A stretch of DNA of 64,000 nt, taken from positions 124,001-188,000 of the forward strand of contig MSJH02000650.1 of assembly GCA_001931875.2 (NCBI GenBank). The letters run 5' to 3'. Of this stretch, positions 23,927 to 33,661 are shown in pieces (the first letter of the stretch is position 1; every line of letters starts with the position of its first letter). This stretch comes from Byssochlamys sp. IMV 00236. Lineage: Eukaryota > Ascomycota > Eurotiomycetes > Eurotiales > Thermoascaceae. The position numbers and the translations under genes were made by a program. A model generated the notes under the pieces. The model did not search any database. It worked only from the letters and a program-made list of their open reading frames with translations, and was not told where the DNA came from.

Positions 23927-25957
23927 ATGAAGAGATACAGAACGAACTCTGGAAAACGCGCAGCTTGCCAGCAGTCAGTTATTCTTTCTGCGCTTCCAGG
24001 AGACAATGCAGGTTTCTCGCATCAGTTAGGTGATGAAAGTTTAAACAACAATACGGAAACTGAATATTTTCATAAAATACCACCGCTTCATGAAACTGAT
24101 GATGGCGGTTTGCGTTCTGATGCTTCACTCCAAAAATCAGACTTTCTGACCTACTACGGAGATGAGCCTCTCACAAGAGGTGAAGATATGGTACATCATC
24201 AGTACCCATCAGAAACATGTTACTCCAGCAGTGGTATCGACTTCCAAGAGCAGGAGCACGTTACATCGTCAAAGGACTGGCGCTCTCCCCGCTCTCCCTT
24301 AGGTAGGCCGCTTGGACAGGAAAATGATAACGATTGCTTTCTCTCTAACAGATACAAAAGAAAATAAACAAAGGCTAGATATTCCGATATTTGAACAAGA
24401 TATCTCATGCACAAACTCTGCGTATGAATACAAGCAGTGGACTTATACTGATAGCAATGACAATCTCGAGAACACCATTTCCAGTCATTGTTTCCCTGCA
24501 GCGAAGCAAGGGGATACGGAAACCGAAGCAAATAATTCAGATCACTTCAGCTCCGATATCGAAGACGCTGATTTTCTGGAGGCTATCCATGGTCAGACCG
24601 AAGCCTACAACTTTTGTCCTGGGGAACTCACAGCAGACGCCGTCCCATTTATGGGCGCGACAAATGAAGTCAAGCATGAACTCGAGCTTCGTGAATCAGC
24701 AGAGATGGCCTACATGGAGCTCAAAGAATATTTCACAGAAAACTCAGACGAACTTTCCTTGGATGCCGACATTACTCCATCTCAGCTAATAAGTGCTGAA
24801 GGCTCGGGGGAAGTCACATATGACGATGACTGTTCCCAGTATGCTGATGCGGCCATCTTTGACGATCAATTTCAAGATGCCCCTACATTTGGTGAGTTCC
24901 ACAATGATTTAGAGGCCTATGGTCATCATACTAATTCCAGTCCTCGATTTAAGTAGGACCCTTGCAAGACTACCAGGCTGGATGTCCTCCCAAATATGGA
25001 CAATATGAGTCAAGTGAAATCAAACATGACACTATCTCGGAAGGAAACACTACTTTCTATTCAAATAATGATTCAAATGGACCGATGGCGTCTCAAGATG
25101 ACTCAATGACGGAAAATAAACCCGCTGGCGAAACTGATAGATTAGACCTCGTCCGGCATAGCCCGCTCCCAAAGTACAAACAGCCCTTCCAGTTTCCTGG
25201 GAAATGCAACGGTTCTCCTGTATCAAATGCGAAATTGGGACCCTTTCCTGGTCCTCAAGATGAGGTCAGGGAGCTGCGACAGCCTTTCCTTCGCCCACCG
25301 TTTCCTTGTCCTGTCCCAAAGGGCTCTCCGATACAAGGCCTGACTTCTGCTCATACCATTCTTCGCACATGTTTTCGAATCGGGGAGGCACTAAAGGTGC
25401 ATTCTATGCGGCCCTCCTCTTCCCCTTCAGGCCTATGTGCCATAAATGAGCTCACGGAAAAGAGGAATCAGAAAGCCAATATCTCGTTCAATATTCCCTC
25501 TACAGCACTTATGCTTATTGAGCTCTATGCATTTGTTACCGAATCCTATCGCATAAGGAATAAGCAACTCTTCAAATTTGCAGACTTGTTCTTTCCATTC
25601 CAACCACCTTATCTATCGGGTGTATGGGAATGTTGGGAAGACAACCCACTGTATGATGAGGATGGCAGACGTTTCCTTGGACCATGTGGTAGACAATGGA
25701 GGCGTGGTATTAATGTCCCTCCAATCCAGCTTGTTCATGCCGACTCCGCAAACGATTTCAGTGATGATGCGGCAGGCCAAGGCTCAGCTGGAAGATTATG
25801 CAGGGTAATCGGGAGCTTGAAAAGTAGGGACCATGCACTACAGGTTAAGCCAGATGAATTGCTACCGGGATCAGGGCTCCCATTCATGGAGATCTATAGC
25901 ATATGGCATGCTACATGGGAAGATGTCGACTATGTGAAAGGAATTGTCCAGGAATGA
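23927..25957 (+). CDS. Uncharacterised fungal protein with conserved-looking C-terminal domain (638 aa)
   Basis: Exons 23927-24302, 24352-24891 and 24957-25957 join in frame to give 638 aa starting MKRYRTNSGKRAACQQSV. Residues 1 to about 400 are polar, acidic and probably disordered. The last 230 or so residues look folded: TILRTCFRIGEALKVH, then IPSTALMLIELYAFV, FKFADLFFPFQPPYLSGVWE, and a final IYSIWHATWEDVDYVKGIV. The alternating hydrophobic pattern could suit an OB-fold-like beta barrel, but this is only an impression. I do not recognise the family. The start is uncertain: an in-frame alternative from ATG 23803 would need a 34-nt intron (GTGATAGG...CTCAG), shorter than normal. It is divergent from the 111-aa gene. 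Confidence 0.75.
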
Positions 25958-26332
25958 GATGAGATGCTCCGAAAAGTGCTTGTTTATTTATGATCGTCGT
26001 CAATGCGATCACGAGAGAGCTGTGATATAATTTGTATCTTTATGTGTATTGAATCAGCGATCAGGTCAAGATCGCTAGCTGTCTTCGATATCTTCGTTGA
26101 ATTGATGTATTGTTACTATTTACACCCAAGCTGAGAGACGTCGGACCACACTCGGGCATACCGGAAATCAAAGCGTGCCGATTGGCCTGCAGCGCTCGGG
26201 CATTCCCGCATTCCGAACGCCGACAGAAAAGCATCCGATTGAGATTCCCTTGAAGTTGCGATTCAACTCTCCTCGAATTGGCAGTCAGTTTCGTCGAAGG
26301 GAGACTCTAGGGAGTGTCCGGTTGTCGTCGCA
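25958..26332. other. Intergenic region upstream of cox15
   Basis: This tandem intergenic space holds the 3' flank of the 638-aa protein gene and the cox15 promoter. No gene is supported. An open frame at 26175-26441 overlaps the cox15 start in another frame and is not credible. Confidence 0.5.
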
Positions 26333-27884
26333 ATGGCGTCTTTCAGGACGCCTGTCCCTATGTTCAGGAGCCTCGCTCCCCGCGTTGCGAAGGACTTCTT
26401 CACCTGTCGACAATGCTTACAGAACCAACGCAATGCGATGAACCCTTTCCGCGCACGCTTCTTCACCTCTCTTCCGCTCTCCAATAGCAGCAGGGTCAAC
26501 TCGATCCTCCCTGTAAAGAAGACCAATGTCTTCGCATCGTTACTGAGGCCCAAGCGACTGTCTACGGTAGCCGCCACGGTAGAGCAAAGTACTTCTTCCA
26601 AGGCTACATCGAGCTTCCCGGACGTAAGCTCAAAGAGCGTGGCATATTGGCTCTTAGGAAGCGCCGTTAGTGTATTCGGAATTGTCGTGTTTGGTGGATT
26701 GACCAGACTTACGGAATCAGGGTATGTCCGCTCTAGAATGTGCCTGCCCTGGCCAAAAACTGACAACTTATAGACTGAGTATCACAGAATGGCGCCCCGT
26801 TACCGGATCACTACCTCCTATGAACGCTGAAGATTGGGAATCAGAGTTTAGCAAATACCGTTCGTCACCTGAGTTCAAGCTTCTGAACCCGCACATGACA
26901 CTGGACGAGTTCAAGTCGATTTACTACATGGAATGGATACACCGTCTGTGGGGCAGATTCGTCGGTCTGTCTTTTGTGCTCCCGGCTGCATACTTTGTGG
27001 TGAAGAAAAAGGTTTCCAAGCCAATGGCTCTGCGCCTGGCAGGAATTGCTGGTTTGATCGGTTTTCAGGGCTTCATTGGATGGTGGATGGTGAAATCTGG
27101 TTTGAAAGATGACCTCTTCGCGCCAGGCAGTCATCCCAGAGTCAGCCAATACCGTCTGACTGCTCACCTTGCGGCTGCATTTACCTGCTACGTTGCTATG
27201 CTTTGGAATGGCCTTGCTATTCTGAGGTCTCACAGGCTACTGAAGGACCCGCAAGCTGGAATTGATACTCTCAATGCTCTCCGCGACCCGAAGCTTGGCG
27301 TTTTCCGCAAATCGGTTGCTGGTTTGGCTCTTCTTGTCTTCACAACTGCCATGTCAGGTGCTCTTGTTGCTGGTCTGGATGCTGGTCTCATCTACAACGA
27401 GTTCCCTTGGATGGGCAATGGCATCACCCCTCCGAAGTCCGAGTTGTTTGATGAGCACTATTCGCGTCTCTCTGACAGGTCCGACCTGTGGTGGAGAAAC
27501 ATGCTCGAGAACCCGTCGCTTGTCCAGCTTGATCACCGTATCCTCGCAATGGCCACTTTCTCTGCTGTTATGGCGCTCTGGGCCTATTCCAAGACGCCAG
27601 CTATGAAACGAGTTCTTCCTCCAGCAGCAAGGAAGGGTGTCCACGGAGTTGTCGCCTTTGCTGTCATGCAGGTTACTCTTGGAATCTCGACGCTGCTCTA
27701 TCTCGTACCTACGCATCTTGCTTCAGCGCACCAGGCTGGTAGCTTGTTCCTTCTTAGCTGGGTATTGGTCCTGGGCAGCCGCATTTGGCATCCGTCCAGG
27801 ACTGCTCGACTACTACAGATGGCGGCCAAGGCTAGAAACCAGCAGCTGTCGAGATCGGCCATAAACGCTGCAAACAAGTCATGA
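26333..27884 (+). CDS. cox15: Heme A synthase COX15, mitochondrial
   Basis: Converts heme O to heme A for cytochrome c oxidase in the mitochondrial inner membrane. Exons 26333-26721 and 26774-27884 give 499 aa. The N-terminus is a basic, Ser/Arg-rich mitochondrial presequence (MASFRTPVPMFRSLAPRVAK...). The membrane core starts near residue 105 (YWLLGSAVSVFGIVVFGGLTR). The conserved heme-binding histidines are visible in MEWIHRLWGRF, YRLTAHLAAAF, QLDHRILAM and ASAHQAGS. The family signature LTRLTESGLSITEW spans the single intron. Length and motif order match eukaryotic COX15. Confidence 0.97.
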
Positions 27885-28422
27885 GCCGTCTTTCTTGAAT
27901 GTATAAATACACGATTTGTTCCTCGTATTGGAGGCATTCCCCTTGGTGACACCTCTATGTCCACCCTTGTACAATCTCCTCTTTTGCTTTTTCTTGGCCT
28001 TATGAAGTGTCGGATGCGACGATACACTCTTCGAAACATGTATAATAGATCTTCAACTCAGGTCCTCAACATGAAGTGATGTGTTCCTGCTGTCTCTATG
28101 TGCCAGACTATTTTTCAAAGCATCTGAAGCTTGGTGCTACGTTCTACAGAATTCGTTCCAGCAGGGTGAGCAAACTGAACAGGAAATAGAATTTGATCTA
28201 GAGATGAACTAATACTTCACATATCTTCAGCTAAAAACCAAACAAATCAACACCTTTGAGATGGCAGACAAATCTTTTGAGAAGAGAGAAAGGGAAAAAA
28301 GCAAAGGTATATACCATGATGCGAGACAAAAAGAAGCGACGGTTCCAAAACGAAAGCACTACTTGAACAACACAGCCATGATACCAGTCCAACCGGAAAC
28401 TCTATCAAACAAGAGGCGCAGA
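27885..28422. other. Convergent intergenic region
   Basis: 3' flanks of cox15 and of the cysteine-knuckle protein gene. The sequence is AT-rich and no gene is visible. A short plus-strand frame at 28261-28539 runs into the antisense of the neighbouring gene and is rejected. Confidence 0.5.
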
Positions 28423-29664
28423 TCATGCTGTCCCGCTAGGGCCCCCTGTGTCATGATCATCTCGTTGCCTCTTGTGTCCTTGGGGCCCTTTGGCAGCAGC
28501 ATTGCTGTCTCCTCGTCTAAGGCGCGTGGTCGCCCTTGAACGAGCACGCCCACGCCCACGTGTGCTCCGGGCCGTATGGCGTCCTCTCGGGGTTGGGGTT
28601 GGCGGTGCATCCTGCATCTCTATATCGTCATTGGCTTCAGCACTGCTTCTTTCGAGAACTTCAGTCGCCGCTTCGGCTAGGTACCAAAGCCCTAGTTCGC
28701 CAGCTGACCGGGGACCCTGCAGCTGACGGGAAGGCGTACTGGCAGGCGCCGCCGGAGTATTGGGCTCAACAACGTTTCCCGGCCCTTGTGAGGCTTCTGA
28801 CTCTGTCTCATCTGCGTCTCCCCTGGTAGCATACTCATTTTCTGCCTCCGTCTCCTCCTGAATAGGAGAGGGCACAGCCAGCTGTGGCTCCTGATAATTG
28901 CGGCGCTGGCGAGGTCTCAGTACGCGAGCAAATTGCATTCCCTCCAAAATGAGGGCAGCTTGAAGGGTTTCTACCTCTTCATCCGCTTCCGCCTGGGCAG
29001 TAACAGCTGGAGTATCTCCGCGCTGGCCGTTATCATAGCTAGCTCCTTCAGATGGCTGCTGATTCTGGTCCGGGGAGTTGAAGACATCTCCCCGGAAGGG
29101 ACGACGAGTTCCGTGCCTCCCATCACCTCCGCGTGCATCCCAGCAGGGGGTGCAGATCTGCCATCCGCAAGTGGCGCAACGGCGAAGAATCGAAGTGTTG
29201 TGACGGTTGCAGATATCACACTTGGCTGTGTGGATCGTTACCGTTACAAACCTTGTATGGGGAGCTGCCGGTAGGTTTCTCTGAGTTTGGGGTGTAGTAG
29301 TAGGAGGACGGAGAGTAAGAGGGTTGACTCGCTGGGTCGTCGTGGGGTTTGGGAGAGGAGTGGCCGGGAACGCCGGGGGAGCAGTGGTGGTCAATGAGGT
29401 GTTGGTCTGTTGTCTGGGAAATCCTGCGCCTCTTTGAGTGTGCTGCACTTGAGGCAGCGCTTGTCCATGTCCTTGTGGTTGTGCCTGTATCTGTGTCTGG
29501 CCACGGCCACGACTAGCTGCACGACCAGCCGCACGATGCTGAGCACTAACCCTGCTTACCAGGGAATGCGTGTTAGGATAAGGGTATTGGGAGCCCCCTC
29601 GTTGTCCAGGGGCATTTGATCTTCCTCCTCCCTGGAGTTGCCTTCCGCCACGCCTTTCAGACAT
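28423..29664 (-). CDS. Arg/Gly-rich protein with a small cysteine-knuckle (413 aa, unknown)
   Basis: A single-exon protein from ATG 29664 (MSERRGGRQLQGGGRSN). An in-frame GTG further upstream is not needed. The N-terminal 80 residues are RGG/Q-rich. A six-cysteine zinc-binding-like motif follows at residues 149-174: C-x2-C-x10-C-x2-C-x4-C-x2-C (CDIC, CATC, CTPC), in a CGWQICTPCW context. The middle is acidic and Pro/Ser-rich, and the C-terminus is strongly basic (RGRHTARSTRGRGRARSR, then KRQRDDHD). This layout suggests a nuclear nucleic-acid-associated protein with intrinsically disordered arms. I do not recognise a named family. The cysteines could also form a truncated RING or treble-clef knuckle. 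Confidence 0.8.
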   Translation of the reverse strand: MSERRGGRQLQGGGRSNAPGQRGGSQYPYPNTHSLVSRVSAQHRAAGRAASRGRGQTQIQAQPQGHGQALPQVQHTQRGAGFPRQQTNTSLTTTAPPAFPATPLPNPTTTQRVNPLTLRPPTTTPQTQRNLPAAPHTRFVTVTIHTAKCDICNRHNTSILRRCATCGWQICTPCWDARGGDGRHGTRRPFRGDVFNSPDQNQQPSEGASYDNGQRGDTPAVTAQAEADEEVETLQAALILEGMQFARVLRPRQRRNYQEPQLAVPSPIQEETEAENEYATRGDADETESEASQGPGNVVEPNTPAAPASTPSRQLQGPRSAGELGLWYLAEAATEVLERSSAEANDDIEMQDAPPTPTPRGRHTARSTRGRGRARSRATTRLRRGDSNAAAKGPQGHKRQRDDHDTGGPSGTA

Positions 29665-31012
29665 CTTGGCTAGTTTTGATGATGATATATCTGAAAAACA
29701 CCAATATCCCACTTCTCCTTATCACAGTTAGTCACCTTTGTGAATAGCAGATCTATCTTCAGGATACCCGTCTATAATCGATATAGATCTCAACAAGCAA
29801 ATACCCCCAAACCAATCCACGATCTCGAGACCGTGTCCGTACTTCCCCTTCTCGCAAGATCCAGAAAAAACGAATATTCAAACAAGAAGATCAAAAACGG
29901 GGACGAGAGATAGAGATCAGAACATAACCCTTCTTCTGACTTGACTTGAATCGATCGTCTTATATTCCATATGAAAAATGATATCGAGTAGCACACTTCT
30001 CGAAAACCAACTCCTCCATCTTATACCCCAAGTCTCTGACTCAACTGATGCGGTTCATTCCCTCGAAAACGTGCCCAGTCAATAATACATCTTTGTTTCT
30101 TACTCATAGATATACGGATTTGGGGCTGTAATCATTCACTTTCTTTGAGGGTCATGTCACTTATTTACCTACTTTGTCATTCCTTAAAGACTTTGTCATA
30201 GATGTATGGGGATTCATTGTGCAGGTTAGTTGTATGTGGTATAAAGGCTCTTTCTTCAGAGACAGAAGATATAATTATCAATTATTGTCGAAGCTGTTCA
30301 ACAATGGGGGGGNNNNNNNNNNNNNNNNNNNNGGGGGGGAGGGTGCTGGTGTATTGCTTTATGTGATACTATATCTGGAGTATTCAGGGGGCTTTGTTGT
30401 AGAACTTTATTTCGTTTTATGTTTTCGCGAGACATTCTTGGCTACAATAGAATGAATGGGCTATGCTATTCTTTGGTACGCTTTGTGTAGAACAAGGCTC
30501 TGTTGCTTCATATAGTACCATAAGTGATACGTTACGTAGTTATGGAAAACAGACTGTTATGATGCGCTGGGAGTTTGGTATCAGCGTTATAGGGTATGGG
30601 GAAACAATTACTTGGGAGCCAAGACTTGGTCATCAGTTTTTCATTTCGCAGGTCAGTCATATACATGTCCTGTAAGCTTGCTTGCTTTGTTCTCTACATA
30701 GTAGCAAGTTCTAATGATGTAACTTGGGACAAATTTGAATTGCCGTATAGATTTCTGTTCGTTTCAACGAAAATGATTCTGATTTATTTTAGTACAATGG
30801 TTTAGCATATAAATTGGAGGTAGATTTATGTCAAGTCAATCTCGATTTCGATTCTAATGAAAAATGAGAAAAAAGTCCTTTCGTACCCAGATCGACTGTG
30901 TTATTCTTTTTTAGGTATTTACGCATGCCATACCCCCCTTTAAAAAAATCATAATCCATACAACATGATCGTGAATATCAGGGAGCATCAAGATCTGTTT
31001 TTCGTTCATTGC
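29665..31012. other. Intergenic region with assembly gap, upstream of the cysteine-knuckle gene
   Basis: It holds the promoter of the minus-strand gene ending at 29664 and the 3' flank of lysyl-tRNA synthetase. A 20-base N gap lies at 30313-30332. Plus-strand frames at 30174-30805 run through the gap or are AT-rich without domains, so I reject them as genes. Base composition from 30150 on is T/G-rich on the plus strand compared with neighbours. Confidence 0.5.
30306..30339. other. Assembly gap inside a poly-G tract
   Basis: Twenty N (30313-30332) are flanked by seven G on each side. The gap length of exactly 20 is probably a placeholder. Long G homopolymers often stop sequencing or assembly, so the true tract may be much longer. 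Confidence 0.95.
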
Positions 31013-32957
31013 TTATTTGTGGGCTGGTGAAATATTGTTAGTCGAGATTTCAATGTGAATGGGCTCGAGATGACTCACGGATGCCTTCCTCAGGCTTGGG
31101 CTCAACACCAACAACTTCAGCGGCCAGCTTCTCGCCCTCCTTTGCAGTCTTGTCCTCCTTCATGAAGGGGAACGCAAGAACCTCCTTGATAGTGTAGTTA
31201 TCCGTCAGGAACATGACCAGACGGTCAATACCCATACCCCAGCCTCCGGTTGGGGGGAGACCGTATTCCAAGCTGGTACAGAAGTTCTCATCGATCAGCT
31301 GGGCCTCGTCATCACCCGCGGCCTTCTGCTTGGCCTGCTCCTCGAAACGAAGACGCTGGTCGAATGGGTCGTTCAACTCAGTGTAGGCGTTGACGATCTC
31401 CTTCTTGCAGACGAAGGCCTCAAAACGCTCGCACAGACCGCGGTGCTCGCGGTGGTACTTGGCCAGAGGAGACATCATCTGGGGGTGGCCGGTGATGAAA
31501 GTCGGGTTGACGCAGGTCTCCTCGATGAACTCGCCGACAAGCTTGTCGAGCATTCTGGCATTGGTGAGAGGAGGCGGGCAGTCAACGCCGGTCTTCTTCA
31601 GGATCCTCTTGAGGAACTCATTCGTCTCCTCAGTGTGCAGCTGATCACCCGGAGGGAACTTCTCGCCAGTGGCCTCCTCGAGAGCCGGAATCATCTCCAC
31701 GCGTCTCCAAGGAGCCTTCCAGTTGACGTTGTACACCTCACCACTCTGGGTGTGGAAAGTGGTCTCGTAGCCACCGGTGATGTGCTTCACCAGGCCGGAA
31801 ACGAGCTCCTCAGTGAGGTTCATAACATCGTAGACATCAGCGTAGGCCCAGTAGAACTCGCAAGTAGTGAACTCAGGGTTGTGAGTGAGGTCAATGCCCT
31901 CATTTCGGAATTGACGACCCAACTCATAGACACGCTCCAGACCACCGACAATCAGCATCTTGAGGTACAACTCAGGCGCAACACGCATAAACAGGTTCAT
32001 GTCGAGCTCGTTGTGGTGAGTAACGAAAGGCTTGGCCGTGGCACCACCAGCAATGGCGTTCATCATGGGCGTCTCGACTTCGATGAAGTCACGGCTATCG
32101 AAGTAGTTACGAATGTAGGTGATCATCTTGGATCGGGTAACGAAGACATTACGCGACTTGTCGTTCATGATCAGGTCCAGATAACGCTGGCGGTATCGCT
32201 GCTCCTGGTCACGCAGACCGTAGTGCTCCGAGGGAATAGCGTGCAAGCAGGGTGCTAGGAGGATAACTTCCCGAGCAAAGATAGAGAGCTCTCCATCGGG
32301 TCTGTTCTTCGGGTTGCTTCGTCCGGGGAAACCGACAATACCGATGATATCTCCTCTTCTCAGGTGCTCGTGCTGAGCCTCGAAGTCGCCCTGAGCGTTC
32401 TGGGCCTGGCAGACGACCTGCACCTTGACACCCTCCGCGCGGACATCGTAGAAAATCAACTTGTTACCCTGGGCACGCTTGGTGTAGATTCTTCCAGCGA
32501 TGCGCACTTCCACATCAGGCTTCTGTTCACCCTTGGCGAGGCCCTCGTAGTCCTTGAGGTACTGTCGCAGGTCTACGGTGACCTGGAACTTGTGCGGGTA
32601 AGGGTCGGGGTTCTTGGTCTCTCGGAGCTTGTTGATCTTCTGGCTTCGAATCTCGAAGTATTGCTATCATTGTCCATACACGTGAGCCTTTCTGCGCGCA
32701 AGACGATACGATACGGTCAGGATGCGGGGTTGTTCAGGTCTTACGTTGGGGGAGAGATTGCTCTCTGCCTCCTCCTCAGAAATCTTCTTCTCAGCCTTGG
32801 GAGGGGCAGCAGCTTCCTTCTCCTTCTTCTTGGCCTCCTTCTCTCTGAGCTTCTGGCGTCTCTTCAGTTCGGTCTTGGAGACCTTTTCGCCGGTGACCTC
32901 GTCGAGGAGGAGGTTGGCCATGGAGGCCTCAGCCTCCTTAACTCCGGAATCCGCCAT
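31013..32957 (-). CDS. krs1: Lysyl-tRNA synthetase, cytosolic
   Basis: Class II aminoacyl-tRNA synthetase charging tRNA-Lys. Exons 32745-32957, 31079-32663 and 31013-31023 give 602 aa. The N-terminal Lys/Glu-rich helix ([19 protein letters not shown]) is the eukaryotic tRNA-binding extension. The OB-fold anticodon domain contains [14 protein letters not shown] and GFPGRSNP. Class II motif 1 is near [10 protein letters not shown], motif 2 is [20 protein letters not shown], and motif 3 is [13 protein letters not shown]. The last intron (31024-31078) has a clear donor GTGAGT and branch ACTAAC. It leaves an 11-nt exon encoding the C-terminus GIPHK. No mitochondrial presequence is seen. Confidence 0.97.
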
Positions 32958-33661
32958 GATGAATTAGAGTCCGCTCTGGGCGTCGCAACAGAAACCAGAA
33001 CAGTCGTATCGGAGACGTGGGGGAGTGGTGAAAAGCGTGAGCGGGGGAGGTTCTGTCCGAAGTTTTTGGGCGGACCGCAGAACCTAAGTATGAGTACTTA
33101 TGATATGCCCGACTGCGGCGAAAAAAAGTCTAGGACAACGCTTCCGTCCCCGGCACGGAAACAGCACTTCTATCCAAATAATCGACCAATTCTACATGTA
33201 TCTATAACATAGCTCTGTCTATAGATTGATGCAGGAATTTTACTTACTACGCGTCCAGCGTCGAACGCCTACAACGTCCATACTGTGCTTGAGTTAGGGC
33301 TTAGGGTATAGGGTAGCAAATGAGGGGCAGACTGCCCCGCTACAGGCTAATCTTCGCCTGGAAAATGCCCGTAGCTACATATACCTAGGTAGTATATCAT
33401 GGTTTATGAACCCTCTGTTCCATTGTTGTGCCATGTGCGCCGGCGACACCGGCTTTTTCAAAGCAATAAAATGACCTCCCAACTAATCTACAGCCTGAAC
33501 ATGTGAGCTGCGTAACAGGGTCCCATCACATTGGCCGGACACGAGGAAAGCCAACAACAGCTGTTTCTCAACCATCCATGATCATCATTCACCAACGAGA
33601 CAATAATCAACAGTTATCCATACCGACTGTGCATCCATATTATCCAGTACAAGGCGCAAAT
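32958..33661. promoter_or_regulatory. krs1 upstream region with telomere-like repeats
   Basis: This lies between the krs1 start and the dynamin-like gene's stop (tandem, both minus). It contains TTAGGG-type repeats at 33293-33315 and a short palindrome, GGGGCAG-A-CTGCCCC, at 33324-33338. No gene is supported. A plus-strand frame at 33503-33706 has no domain. Confidence 0.5.

Noticed and set aside
30174..30455. 93-codon frame across the N gap
   Set aside because: It depends on undetermined bases and has no recognisable sequence.
31443..33212. Long plus-strand open frames opposite krs1 (271 and 282 codons)
   Set aside because: Mirror images of highly biased lysyl-tRNA synthetase codons; no domain.
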